64,000 nucleotides of DNA from Bacteroidota bacterium (GTDB lineage: Bacteria > Bacteroidota > Bacteroidia > Flavobacteriales_D > Crocinitomicaceae): contig JACPUU010000017.1 of NCBI GenBank assembly GCA_016192075.1, positions 1 through 64,000 on the forward strand, written 5' to 3'. Both the position numbers and the translations under genes were made by a program. Each line of letters opens with the position of its first letter. Positions within the stretch are counted from its first letter, which is position 1. Below the pieces are notes generated by a model, which was not told the origin of the DNA, did not search any database, and saw only the letters and a list, made by a program, of their open reading frames with translations. Below are positions 19,151-28,583 of the stretch, in pieces.

Positions 19151-19820
19151 AGGATGGATCTTTTTAAGTGTTAAACTACAAAATTTTGATTTGTCAGGTA
19201 GTCGGCTGAGTTGCCCGTGACTTACAATGGCAGTGATTTTTTTTGCTAACAGGCAGTTAATTCCTACCTCCGCGTGCTTGGTTTAATGCAGCCACAGGGC
19301 AAAGAGTATGATTCTTGTAGCTGCTAAATTTTATTGGGATTGAACGTGTCTCATATGCAATATTTGATCTATTCCACATACAATAGTCCATTAGACAGCC
19401 TTCACAAAATCTAAGGTAGAACAAAGCAATTAGGTTGAAAATAAGCCCAAATCAGGCTGTTGATAGAGGATTATTGCTGTAATCAAAGTTGCAAGTAAAA
19501 GTTCATTCTAAGCCATAAAAAAAGACTCTCAGTTTCCTGAAAGTCTTAATTTAAGTGGAATGCCAAGGTCAGTTGTCGACCCTTTTATCCGAATCCCTGC
19601 GTTATTTCGAAGATTTTCTGCCCACAAATGTACGGTAATGTTTAGAATTGCTTTTTGATGCTGGTTTGAAGCAATGGCTGGCCGGAATTTGGGCTTTGCT
19701 TTCGATTTGTGAGGATTATTGTGGGCGAGTTGGGAAAATGGTTGGATTCTCGGACTTTAGGATTTAACTCGGATTAAACGTAAATTCTAAGTAAAGATGG
19801 GGTCGACTAGAAGAAATAAA
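19151..19820. other. Left edge of the island, mostly non-coding
   Basis: About 670 bases without a supported gene. It holds one leftward terminator (19514-19547). It also holds a leftward open frame with no start codon (roughly 19739 down to about 19534) whose translation would end in LGIPLKLRLSGN; this may be a remnant of a protein C-terminus. Base composition shifts to AT-rich to the right of here. No tRNA or integrase gene was found at this edge. Confidence 0.5.
19514..19547 (-). terminator. Terminator of the island operon
   Basis: Read leftward, AAGACTTTCAG and CTGAGAGTCTT pair around a GAAA loop with one mismatch, followed by a T7 tract. It is the first strong terminator downstream of the eleven-gene operon. 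The A-run copy on the plus strand reads CATAAAAAAAG, identical to an 11-mer at the island's right edge (35881-35891). Confidence 0.75.
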
Positions 19821-21245
19821 TTAAGGCATTTCATTTAATCCTTTAAATTCAAGTACCCCTTGGCCGTACCAGCAAAATTGATTGTCCTTATTTGCTGAAA
19901 TCTCAAAAATTCGCCATGGTTTCTTTTGACAAATTTCTGAATGAGATTTTCTTAGGGACAAATTGCAACAGTGATAAAAGGGGCATTTATGTTCGTCTTT
20001 AGCTTCAACTTGTGATGTTCCCAAAAATCTCTGGTGTTTTTTGTGGTAGTGATCGTAGCTAAGCAGCGCCTTTAGCGCCTGACTGGTATCTTCATCAAGT
20101 GTGGTTCCAAGAAAATCTCTCATAAATTCATCTTCATCTGAGAAAATATACATGAAATCACAAATTTGAATTATATCCAATAGATCACGGTGTCTGTTTT
20201 CAAAAACCAAGTCCACTTCAAAAGTTGGATTTTTAATTCTTTCATCATAAAGAAACTTGGTTTTTTCAGACAAAAAAGAGAATGCCCTTGTTAGCTGTTT
20301 ACGTCCTTTGAAAATATTCTTGTACTCTTCTTGCGCATCCAAAAAATCCACTCTTTTCTGGAATAACATTTTGCCGGCTTCTTCTTTTAAGAGGTTTACA
20401 CTTGTTGTTTGGTTTAGACCGGATTCATATTCCTTCTTTACTTTTTTAAGAAATGTGATAAAAGTTCTTCCACAATCAATGTATTGAAGCGAAAGGACAG
20501 CCAACGACAGAAATGTTCTTTTCTCCACCTCCGGAAAAATAAAGATTGCCAGCTGCCTTAAAACTGTATATTCAGTTGCCTTTTGATTGTCATCAATTTT
20601 ATCCCACCCTTTGACATTCCTTTCAGCCTCACGATCCAATTCATAGGCTATTCCTTCGTAAATGAAAAATTTTCCAAAACTTAATTTGCCAATGAATACG
20701 GATCCATTAAACCCTTTGAACTCAATTATTGGAACATTGATTTCAATGGAAGTAAAGTCATGGCCATGAGGAAAACTAACTTCTTGCTTATCATATCTGA
20801 TATTAATGGGTTCAACAAATTTCCCTCCATTCAACACATCGGCTCCGCTTCCACTAATAGCGCCTTGTGTTGCTATTATTTTTACGAGATTCTCCCGTTG
20901 CTTCTTGTCAGTTACACCAAAAGATTCCGCTGATTTCAAATCGGGATTAAAGTTATGCGTGAAAATGCTCTTACTACTCAGGTCTAAAGCAATGTTCGCG
21001 TTCCCAATAACCGTGCTTAATTCGTGGAGATAATGAATGTATTCATGAAACAGCGCGGCAAAATTGCGTTGTTGCAACTGAATTTGTTTTTCACTTGTTA
21101 AGTTCCAGTTTTCATCGGTTAAATCATATTCCGCCTTTTTCTGATTTGTAACGATTGTGAAATAGTATTCGCCTAAAAAATAGGTACCCCATTCAAACTG
21201 CTTTTTGAGTTTTTCAATTTGTTGTATGATATTCTGATCAATCAC
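19821..21245 (-). CDS. Putative gluzincin-like HExxH protein, last gene of the defence operon
   Basis: An unrecognised 474-aa protein. Residues 67-71 read HEYIH within FHEYIHYLHELSTV, a zinc-protease HExxH motif on a predicted helix. About 125 residues later YEGIAYELDREAER (Glu197) resembles the EG[IL]A helix that supplies the third zinc ligand in gluzincins. A Cys cluster follows near the C-terminus (C421, C426, C427, C439), possibly a metal-binding knuckle. No signal peptide or membrane helix is seen, so it is probably cytoplasmic. It starts with GTG and overlaps the stop codon of the preceding membrane-protein gene as GTGA, which implies translational coupling and a functional partnership. 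Protease activity is inferred from motifs only; a structural or non-catalytic role is possible. Confidence 0.65.
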   Translation of the reverse strand: MIDQNIIQQIEKLKKQFEWGTYFLGEYYFTIVTNQKKAEYDLTDENWNLTSEKQIQLQQRNFAALFHEYIHYLHELSTVIGNANIALDLSSKSIFTHNFNPDLKSAESFGVTDKKQRENLVKIIATQGAISGSGADVLNGGKFVEPINIRYDKQEVSFPHGHDFTSIEINVPIIEFKGFNGSVFIGKLSFGKFFIYEGIAYELDREAERNVKGWDKIDDNQKATEYTVLRQLAIFIFPEVEKRTFLSLAVLSLQYIDCGRTFITFLKKVKKEYESGLNQTTSVNLLKEEAGKMLFQKRVDFLDAQEEYKNIFKGRKQLTRAFSFLSEKTKFLYDERIKNPTFEVDLVFENRHRDLLDIIQICDFMYIFSDEDEFMRDFLGTTLDEDTSQALKALLSYDHYHKKHQRFLGTSQVEAKDEHKCPFYHCCNLSLRKSHSEICQKKPWRIFEISANKDNQFCWYGQGVLEFKGLNEMP

Positions 21246-21937
21246 GGCAATTCCTTTCTATTTGCTATACTCCTTTTTAAAAGTCTTGTAGAGGAGTTAT
21301 AACTTTTAACAAACGCATTTATCAAATGCAGATTTTTTAAAAGCACGTAGTACATTAATAAGATGAAAACGGAGGTGATTATTAGCGACCCAAGGACAAT
21401 GCCAAGTATCCAAAAAAGAAGGTTGGCGTCCCATGTAATAATAGCTGTTGTTAAGCCAAGAATCAAAAGTCCAATGGCGCTTTTCCATATAGCAATTGTT
21501 TTTCTCCATTTCTTTTCATGTTCTTCAGAAGTTCCGCCAACTTCATCTAATTGATCCAGTTCTTCAATGGAAATGAAGTTTAACCAAACAAGAATGCTGA
21601 ATACCGAATGGATGAACTTTGTCAGTTCCCTTTCATCTCCCTTTTCCAGTTGAATGGATAAATCGGCTTCATTCTTTCGTATCCATCTATTCAAATACCA
21701 TTCTACTAGGAATCCTATACCTTTGTAGAATACATAAGTCACTACTACTTGTAACGCGGCATAAGTGGATAAATAATACCTTTCACTTTTATTCCAAATA
21801 GACTCGACAAGATCTACCTGTGTTAATTCTTTTAAAATATAGTAACTGATATGCGCAACCAGAAACAGCTGAGCCATGTTGGCAACCCATTTCAACCAAT
21901 TATCATATACATATTTTTTAACTTTGCTCATATTCAT
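21242..21937 (-). CDS. Hypothetical multi-pass membrane protein of the defence operon
   Basis: A 231-aa protein with four or five hydrophobic segments: about 20-37 (MAQLFLVAHISYYILKEL), 53-78, possibly 105-121, and a long pair 150-200 (SAIGLLILGLTTAIITW and FWILGIVLGSLIITSVFILL). The intervening loop is acidic (EELDQLDEVGGTSEEHEKKW). I recognise no family. It begins 1 base after the YgjP-like gene ends, and its TGA overlaps the GTG of the next gene. Membrane proteins paired with proteases or nucleases are frequent abortive-infection effectors in known defence systems; that role here is inference from context. Confidence 0.65.
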   Translation of the reverse strand: MNMSKVKKYVYDNWLKWVANMAQLFLVAHISYYILKELTQVDLVESIWNKSERYYLSTYAALQVVVTYVFYKGIGFLVEWYLNRWIRKNEADLSIQLEKGDERELTKFIHSVFSILVWLNFISIEELDQLDEVGGTSEEHEKKWRKTIAIWKSAIGLLILGLTTAIITWDANLLFWILGIVLGSLIITSVFILLMYYVLLKNLHLINAFVKSYNSSTRLLKRSIANRKELP

Positions 21938-21938
21938 A

Positions 21939-22682
21939 CTATCTATAATCCTTCTCCAATTTCATTTTCCTTTTTTCCCAATCTGGCAAATACTTTGTAA
22001 GCAAATTGTAAAAGCGGTTATTGTGCTTTAAATATTTAAGATGACAAATTTCATGTACAATTACGTAATCGATACAATCTACGGGAACACGGATGAGTTC
22101 AGAATTTAGAATCAAATTGCCCTTTTCTGTACAGCTTCCCCATCGCATTTGCATTTTGCGAACAATAATCGCGTTGAAATAAATTTTTTCATTCTTGATA
22201 ATAGACTGCCACCGTTCGAAGCGATTTTTAAGTAATTCATTGGCATGATTTTTAAACCATGAATCAAGGAGATTTTTAATTATTCCTTTTTTGGATTTGT
22301 CTGGAACGGTTACCAGAAAAAATTTGCCGGATAGTTTTACACTTTCTATCCCCTTCAAAACTCTTAAGCGATATCGTCTGCCAAGAAAATAAAAAGTTTC
22401 ACCACTAACATATTCAGGAGTCCATGTTGGTCTATCCAGTGAAGCATATTTCCTCTTTTGTTTCTGAATCCAGCCAGCCTTCTTTTCGACCTTTGTCATG
22501 ACTTTCTTTAACTCGCAATTAGCCGGAGCGGTCACTTTTACGGTTTGGTCAGGATAAACGCTTATACCAAGGGTTCTTCTCGCTGAATAATTTAGCGAAA
22601 ACTGAATGGTAGAATTACCGTACTGTATTTCAAATTCTGTTTCAGTCTTCATAAACGTTTTTTGCGATTCGAATAATGTCAC
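21939..22682 (-). CDS. YgjP-like (DUF45, M48-type) metallopeptidase
   Basis: A 247-aa protein of the YgjP/WLM-related family often found beside type I restriction genes. Key features are VRKMQMRWGSC (conserved MxxRWGSC), then VIVHEICHLKYLKHNNRFY, in which H210, E211, H214 and H220 form the zinc site, and the family's terminal PDWEKRK. The annotated start overlaps hsdR by 41 bases; the internal ATG at 22652 (MKTETEFEIQYG) would shorten that to 11 bases and is equally plausible. In type I loci this protein has no proven role; protease or nucleotide-processing functions have been proposed for relatives. It is followed 1 base later by the membrane-protein gene. Confidence 0.85.
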   Translation of the reverse strand: MTLFESQKTFMKTETEFEIQYGNSTIQFSLNYSARRTLGISVYPDQTVKVTAPANCELKKVMTKVEKKAGWIQKQKRKYASLDRPTWTPEYVSGETFYFLGRRYRLRVLKGIESVKLSGKFFLVTVPDKSKKGIIKNLLDSWFKNHANELLKNRFERWQSIIKNEKIYFNAIIVRKMQMRWGSCTEKGNLILNSELIRVPVDCIDYVIVHEICHLKYLKHNNRFYNLLTKYLPDWEKRKMKLEKDYR

Positions 22683-25600
22683 TTAGAATAGCGTCAAGCT
22701 GATCAAAATTAATTTCAACACCTACCTCGCGCTGGCTGTCCAGGATATAATCTTCAATTTCGTTTTGCATGTGCTTCTGCACATCTTCATTTCGTTTCCA
22801 ATCCCGTATCATTAACTTGGTAAGTATTGCATCAATACCAACACCCACCTGAGCGAGTTTATCTTTTACATCTGCTGAATCAGATCCGGCTATTTTCTCT
22901 TTAATTACTCCATAAAACGCCCTTGCTTCGGGTTTTCCATCCAATACGGTTGGGGTTCCTTCCATTCGGCCATGGGCAAAATTGTTACGGATGTTCATGA
23001 TACTTGCAAGGTACTGTGCTTCACTCATTCGTTTTTCCCTAAAACTCTTAATTGCATCATCAATCAATTGCGAAAACTTTTTAAAGAAAACTGGATCTTC
23101 ATCCATTTTAACACTGATCACTTGTTTCATTCGATGCGCGATGGCATCGGCCTTTGACGCCACGGATCCGGTTACACGTTCTACCTCTTTCTTGAATACT
23201 TCTTCATCAAAAATATTGAGCGGTGAAGTAATTACTTCAATTCCTTCAGCGCCAACATAGGTATCCAATAATTTTTTTACACGCACTTCGTATTCTTTGT
23301 AATTAAGTGCTTCTGCATAGCGCAATGAAATCGAATTCTTAAGATTCTGGAAGAATTTTAAATCGCCAATAAATGTTTTTCCGCGTTCCTCTGAATAAAT
23401 TTTATAGAATTCATCAGACGAAAGTGCCAGTTGCAAGTTTTTTGCAAACAGAATTAATTTTTCATTGAACAAATCCCGAATGTCTTTTGGAGCCAAATGC
23501 CGCTCCATAGCTTCAATGTCTTTTTTATTGGAGACTTCTTTAAATACATCCCACAATTCATTGTGCCGTTGTGCCAGTTTTTTTACTTCATCAGATGTAT
23601 TGGTAATTGTTCCCTCAAGATCATTCAAATCATACCCTTCTAATTCCTGATACTCGGTGAGTGCTTTATCCAGTTTTCCTAAAATGCCAACATAATCTAT
23701 GATATGTCCGAAGTCTTTTCCTTCATGCAGGCGGTTTACCCTTGCTATGGCTTGTAGTAAACCGTGATCCTGTAAATGGCGGGCGATGTAAAGAATGGAA
23801 CAGCGCGGTGCATCAAAGCCAGTTAAGAGCTTACTTACAACAATGAGTATTTCCACATCTTCGCTGTCAGACTTAAATTGTTCGATGATGCGTTCTTCAT
23901 ACTGTTCAATAGGTTCGTTTTTGGTAATCTTATTCCAGAATTTTTGAACTTCGCTGCTTGGGTCTTCATCAACCTCCTCATGATCTTCGCGTGAATCGGG
24001 TGAAGAAATGATAACAGCCGTATTGACTTTCAATTTTGGATTGGTTTGTTGCTCAAACAATTTATGGTATTCAATAGCCGTTGCCCGAAGTGGCACAGCT
24101 AACATGGCTTTAAATCCGCTTCCTTTCCAGTTATCACAATAGTGTTTGGATATGTCATAAACAATCTCTTCAATAACCTGTTGTGATTTGTATATTTCCT
24201 GTATGGATGATCCTTTGCGTTTCAGGTTAGCCGTTTGATATTCTGTCAAAGGTTCTGCCAAACGATCAAAGCCTTTATCTAACTGTGATTGATTCACGGT
24301 TAATTTTGCAGCCCTTCCTTCATACAACAAGGGAACTACGGCCTGATCTTCTACAGCTTTTTTGATGGAGTAGGTGGGTAATATAAAACCGCCAAACTTT
24401 TTTGCAGTACTTTTATCGTTCTTCAACAATGGTGTTCCTGTAAAACCAATGTAACAGGCTTTGGGTAAAACCCGTTTCATTTTAGCATGAGTAGAACCAT
24501 ATTGACTCCGATGACTTTCATCTACCAATACAAAGATATTCTCCGACTCGTTTTTAAATTCCTTACGGTTTAAGGCTGATTCAAACTTATCAATTACCGT
24601 AGTGATAATTTCTATTCCACGATCATTCACCAAATCCATTAAATGGCCACCTGATTTGGCACGCTCCGGTGTTTTACCGCAGTTGTGAAAGGTGTTAAAG
24701 ATTTGTTTATCCAAATCAACACGGTCGGTAACGATGATTACACGCGGATTGGTAATTGATTTTTCCAACGCAATGCATTTTGCCAGCATTACCATAGTCA
24801 GCGATTTTCCGCTACCCTGTGTATGCCAAATTACACCACCTTTGCGCTGACCATCTGCACTTAGTTCCTTGATCCGGTCAATGGTGTTTTTGATGGTAAA
24901 ATATTGCTGATAACGAGCGGTTTTTTTGATCCGTGCATCGTACAAGGTAAATTTGAAAACCAATTCCATTAAACGCTCCGGACGGCATAAACAGTAAAGC
25001 ATTCGATCCTGTTCTGTTGGCAACCTATCTTCCGATGCGACTTCTTTGTTTTTTGCTTTTAGAATGGCTGCAACGGCTTTTTCAATATCACCCTCTTCTT
25101 TCCAATAACTCCAGAATTTAGGTTTGGCATCAATGGTTCCGTATTTTACTTCGTTGGGCTGAATGGCCAACAACAATTGTGCAAAATGAAAAAGCTTTGG
25201 AATTCCGGATTCCTTGCCTTGGTTGCGGATATGCTGAGAAATACTCTCATCAATGGAAGAATTCTTATCTCTTCGCTTATTCTCCAATACCGCAAAGGGT
25301 ATTCCATTTACAAATAAAACCAAATCAGGTCGTCTTGTTTCGTTGATTCCTTCTACAACAAACTCATCCGTAACATGAAAGGTATTATTGGAAATATTAT
25401 CCCAGTCAATAAACTTCAGCGTAAAACTCTTTTTGTCTCCTTGTATGGTTTCTTCAAAGCTTTTACCTAGCGTAAGTAAATCATAGATTTTTTCACTGGT
25501 GCGCAACAAACCTTCATCAGGCACATTTTTTAAGACATGAATGGCCGAATGAATATTACCATCTGAAAATTTATGGGTGTTTCCCTTATATTCAAATGAA

Positions 25601-25767
25601 TTTATGGATTTCAATTGTTGCTCTAAAATTTGCTCCAATACAACGCTTGACCCAATATTGTTGCGTTGTACAATGGTTTCCTCTGGCGAAATATATTTCC
25701 AGCCTAACTTACGAAGTAAACTTAGGGCAGGTATTTGGGAGTCTGATTGTTCCTGATAGTTTGTCAT
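22642..25767 (-). CDS. hsdR: Type I restriction enzyme, R subunit (HsdR)
   Basis: The motor and nuclease subunit of a type I restriction-modification enzyme, which translocates and cuts DNA lacking the host methylation. In the 1041-aa product the PD-(D/E)xK nuclease lies near the N-terminus (RRPDLV at 145-150, then LENK at 161-164). The helicase domain follows with Walker A HTQGSGKS (about 315-322), DRVDLDKQI, DESH (416-419), GFTGTPL and the late motif QAIARVNRLHEGK. The length is normal. The ATG overlaps the HNH gene stop as ATGA. hsdR is therefore separated from hsdS by the ATPase/HNH pair, an unusual order for type I operons. Confidence 0.95.
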   Translation of the reverse strand: MTNYQEQSDSQIPALSLLRKLGWKYISPEETIVQRNNIGSSVVLEQILEQQLKSINSFEYKGNTHKFSDGNIHSAIHVLKNVPDEGLLRTSEKIYDLLTLGKSFEETIQGDKKSFTLKFIDWDNISNNTFHVTDEFVVEGINETRRPDLVLFVNGIPFAVLENKRRDKNSSIDESISQHIRNQGKESGIPKLFHFAQLLLAIQPNEVKYGTIDAKPKFWSYWKEEGDIEKAVAAILKAKNKEVASEDRLPTEQDRMLYCLCRPERLMELVFKFTLYDARIKKTARYQQYFTIKNTIDRIKELSADGQRKGGVIWHTQGSGKSLTMVMLAKCIALEKSITNPRVIIVTDRVDLDKQIFNTFHNCGKTPERAKSGGHLMDLVNDRGIEIITTVIDKFESALNRKEFKNESENIFVLVDESHRSQYGSTHAKMKRVLPKACYIGFTGTPLLKNDKSTAKKFGGFILPTYSIKKAVEDQAVVPLLYEGRAAKLTVNQSQLDKGFDRLAEPLTEYQTANLKRKGSSIQEIYKSQQVIEEIVYDISKHYCDNWKGSGFKAMLAVPLRATAIEYHKLFEQQTNPKLKVNTAVIISSPDSREDHEEVDEDPSSEVQKFWNKITKNEPIEQYEERIIEQFKSDSEDVEILIVVSKLLTGFDAPRCSILYIARHLQDHGLLQAIARVNRLHEGKDFGHIIDYVGILGKLDKALTEYQELEGYDLNDLEGTITNTSDEVKKLAQRHNELWDVFKEVSNKKDIEAMERHLAPKDIRDLFNEKLILFAKNLQLALSSDEFYKIYSEERGKTFIGDLKFFQNLKNSISLRYAEALNYKEYEVRVKKLLDTYVGAEGIEVITSPLNIFDEEVFKKEVERVTGSVASKADAIAHRMKQVISVKMDEDPVFFKKFSQLIDDAIKSFREKRMSEAQYLASIMNIRNNFAHGRMEGTPTVLDGKPEARAFYGVIKEKIAGSDSADVKDKLAQVGVGIDAILTKLMIRDWKRNEDVQKHMQNEIEDYILDSQREVGVEINFDQLDAILSDIIRIAKNVYED

Positions 25768-26714
25768 GGTAACTGAAATAATGGAGGTTCTTTTTTTATT
25801 TTATCTGCCAATGCTGTTTTAAATGCATCAAACAAAACAGATCTAAGATTTTTATTTTCCTTTTTTGTGAGAACTTTTTGTGCAACAATCGAATCGAAAT
25901 TCAGATAAATATACTTCCACAATAGCGAAAATTCTTTTGGATTATCATCCTTAAGAACTTCTAATACTCGACTAATTGCCTCCTTGCTGTCGGACCTATT
26001 TTTGTACTTTCCCCATGAAATAAAAACAGCCAAACTTATTTTTTCGCCAAGATTTTCAATCACCTCATTTCGCTTATCATTAAGATCAGGTCGATCTATT
26101 CCGCAGTCTGCAATTGTTTGCTTAGCTCGCTTGCTGTCTTTTACCGGACTAGGAAAACCATTTTTATCGAATTCAATGTATTTTAATGGATTGAAGTCTT
26201 TTTCTTCGGGATTTAATAAAAGTGGTTTTTCCAAGAGGTTTAGTTCCGAAAATAATTTGACCTGATCGGTAATTCCAGAAATATTCTTGAATGAAGAGTC
26301 ATCGACATGTATCAACTCAACGGGAAATTTAGATCCCTTATGCCCCTCATTACAATCTCCACATACATAAATAAGATTTGTCCATTCATATCCTAACCAA
26401 TAATAACCAGGATGGTCGGTTCCTAAAACGGAGTCCTTTGGACGGTAATGATCAACTGAGAAATTGTCGCCATATCTTTCACAAAACGCACAATTGTATT
26501 TATACAATGATCTTAATTGATAGAAGGGACTTGCAGGACTGTTCTTATTGCCGCGATACCAGTATACACTATGCTTTTTTTTAGCAAGTTTTGGTTTAGT
26601 TTTAACCTTCTTTCTGTTAGTAATTATTGTTTCGAGATGATTCTCACAATTTTTATTACCTAGATGTACTGGGGCTGTTCCTTTTTCAATTTTTTTCATT
26701 GAATTTAATTTCAT
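25764..26714 (-). CDS. HNH nuclease, PtuB/TIGR02646-like
   Basis: A 316-aa HNH endonuclease. The zinc finger and active site read NCAFCER (C75, C78), DHYRPK (88-93) and VCGDCNEGHKG (C118, C121, His125). The DHYRPK form and the downstream KKIEKGxxP-like N-terminus resemble the family that pairs with an ATPase in Septu (PtuAB) and retron-Septu systems. The first ATG gives a 29-base overlap with the ATPase gene; an internal ATG at 26699 (MKKIEKGTAP) fits the family N-terminus better. Its stop overlaps the hsdR start as ATGA. I infer a DNA- or RNA-cutting effector controlled by the ATPase. No reverse transcriptase gene is present, so it is not a retron. Confidence 0.82.
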   Translation of the reverse strand: MKLNSMKKIEKGTAPVHLGNKNCENHLETIITNRKKVKTKPKLAKKKHSVYWYRGNKNSPASPFYQLRSLYKYNCAFCERYGDNFSVDHYRPKDSVLGTDHPGYYWLGYEWTNLIYVCGDCNEGHKGSKFPVELIHVDDSSFKNISGITDQVKLFSELNLLEKPLLLNPEEKDFNPLKYIEFDKNGFPSPVKDSKRAKQTIADCGIDRPDLNDKRNEVIENLGEKISLAVFISWGKYKNRSDSKEAISRVLEVLKDDNPKEFSLLWKYIYLNFDSIVAQKVLTKKENKNLRSVLFDAFKTALADKIKKEPPLFQLP

Positions 26715-28578
26715 TGATTTTTCTTTTCAGTACTTTATTGAATACCTCTTCTTCGTAATCAACTTTGGAAGTAAATCCAACGTTCACATCAAAAGAAGCG
26801 GGGAGAATATCCCTGAAACCGAATAACGGTGAGGTTAAAACTGAATTTGGTGTGAGTCGCTTAATCTCAACTTCAAATGGTTCTATCTTCGAAGTAAAAT
26901 ATTCGTCTTTGAAGGCTCTTAGAAAAAGTGTCCGGGAAGGATCCTTTATTCCAAGTAGCGGAATTGGGCTGTGACAGGTTGCAATAAATTGAATATTTGG
27001 AAACATTTCTGAAAGAATGTTGGTGATTTGCCATTGCCATTTTGGATGTATATGCGCATCCAACTCATCAATCAAAACAATGCCTGTAAAATTAGCTGGA
27101 TCGGGAAATTCATCAGTACTATGATATTGAATAAAACGGATAATCAGATCTCCAACCATTGTCAGGATACTCTTATTTCCAGTAGACAATTTTTTAAATT
27201 CCAGTTCAGTCCGATTTTTGTCTCCCAATACATAAAGCACTTTGTCTTCAAGCGTTTTGTGTATAACCTTAAAGTCAACTAATTCTGGGAGTAAACCCTG
27301 ATTTAGTTTTTCCTCCTCTGATCCAAGAAATATTTCTTTAATATTTTTTATTAACTCATCATAAAAGCCTTCTTGATTTGCAGCGATGTGCATTGTTGAA
27401 AGTTTCTTCTCACCTGTTTTTCGTTCTAAAGAATCTATTCTCGCCTTAAGCGACCAATCTATCAGGGCGGATTCAAGACTTAGGATTCTGGGAGTCGATT
27501 CCGGCTCAAACAAACTTAACGTCTTATTTTTATCGTTACTATTTAAATTGAAGTTTTCATTTTCAAAGCGGTTCGAACTATAACAAATAAACTCTTTAAT
27601 TTCTTGAAAGGATTTGCTCAATTTATGCTTGTCAATTTTATTCCTTTTGATCACTCCATTATCAAAGAACTCGGTTCTGATTAATGCACCTGATTTATTA
27701 ATAATGCGGTCTTCATCATAATTACCTTTCATTGAAAGTGCAATTGCTTCTAAAAATGATGTCTTTCCCGATCCGTTCTCACCTGTTACAAAAATCCATT
27801 GCTTGTTCTTCGGAATATTTATTTTTGATATATCCTTCAGATTTTTGTATTCCTTGATTTCAATTGAATTTATTCTTATAGGAATTTCATTAAGATTTTG
27901 TTTTGCTTGTTGTAATATTTCAATATGGCGGCTTTCTGTTGTTCCTGATAATACATATTCATCTGCGCTCTTTTTACTTGAACTTGTTTGCAGTAGCCGA
28001 ATAAATTCAGCTCTGTGCTTTTCGATTTTTTTATACAGTTTTTCAAAATCAGTTTTATCAATAAAACCAAATCGGTTTGTTTCATCTGAAGGAACATAAT
28101 ATTTCAACCACTTACGAAGAAGGACGTCAATTGTCTTTTTTTCAATACGGATCAGTTTATCCAAAACGGATTCAATGTTCTGTTCGCTCCATTTGTACTT
28201 AAGTTCCTTATAATAATTTTTATCTTCAAATGTGGCTTTAGGATTATCTGGTTGACTACTCTTGTAACTTTTATCTTTTCCTACAAAATATTTCTCGAAA
28301 AAATCAGTTTTTTCTTTTGAGTCTTTTGCTGAAAGCAATATATAGACCGCATGATCTTCAGCAGTAAAAAAAAAGGAAATATTGGGCGTTTTATTCTTCC
28401 AATCGCTACCATCCCAAAACGATAGAGCCAGGTAATTTTCGGTTCCATGAAACCAAAAACCTTCACTTAAACGGTTGTACCTGTTGGATCTTCGCAACCT
28501 GAAGGTGAATTCAGTATCTTTCCATTTTTTTGATGTTAGATACGTAAAAATTCTATCGTGCAATTTTTGAGTTATCAT
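26686..28578 (-). CDS. ABC-type AAA ATPase, PtuA-like, with extra N-terminal region
   Basis: A 630-aa cytoplasmic ATPase. The ABC/SMC-like core occupies about residues 235-560: Walker A GENGSGKTS (266-274), signature KLSTGNKS (463-470), Walker B IVLIDELDAHIHP (500-512) and the H-loop ATCHSP. These match the overload/RecF-like ATPases that partner HNH nucleases in Septu. Residues 1-230, beginning with a Trp/Phe-rich segment (EFTFRLRRSNR, GFWFHGTENY), lack an assignable domain and make this longer than a typical PtuA. The next gene, encoding the HNH nuclease, overlaps it. It starts 5 bases after hsdS ends. Likely role: sensor/regulator of the HNH nuclease. Confidence 0.85.
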   Translation of the reverse strand: MITQKLHDRIFTYLTSKKWKDTEFTFRLRRSNRYNRLSEGFWFHGTENYLALSFWDGSDWKNKTPNISFFFTAEDHAVYILLSAKDSKEKTDFFEKYFVGKDKSYKSSQPDNPKATFEDKNYYKELKYKWSEQNIESVLDKLIRIEKKTIDVLLRKWLKYYVPSDETNRFGFIDKTDFEKLYKKIEKHRAEFIRLLQTSSSKKSADEYVLSGTTESRHIEILQQAKQNLNEIPIRINSIEIKEYKNLKDISKINIPKNKQWIFVTGENGSGKTSFLEAIALSMKGNYDEDRIINKSGALIRTEFFDNGVIKRNKIDKHKLSKSFQEIKEFICYSSNRFENENFNLNSNDKNKTLSLFEPESTPRILSLESALIDWSLKARIDSLERKTGEKKLSTMHIAANQEGFYDELIKNIKEIFLGSEEEKLNQGLLPELVDFKVIHKTLEDKVLYVLGDKNRTELEFKKLSTGNKSILTMVGDLIIRFIQYHSTDEFPDPANFTGIVLIDELDAHIHPKWQWQITNILSEMFPNIQFIATCHSPIPLLGIKDPSRTLFLRAFKDEYFTSKIEPFEVEIKRLTPNSVLTSPLFGFRDILPASFDVNVGFTSKVDYEEEVFNKVLKRKINEIKFNEKN

Positions 28579-28583
28579 GTTGA

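Noticed and set aside
19550-19640. tmRNA or tRNA relic at the left edge
   Set aside because: A GGTC/GACC hairpin is present, but no TTCGA-type T loop or acceptor pairing can be drawn.
19534-19739. Leftward open frame at the island's left edge ending LGIPLKLRLSGN
   Set aside because: No start codon and an upstream stop; at most a remnant of a protein end.
25764-28578. ATPase/HNH pair as a retron (retron-Septu) system
   Set aside because: No reverse transcriptase or msr/msd-like structure was found in the window.
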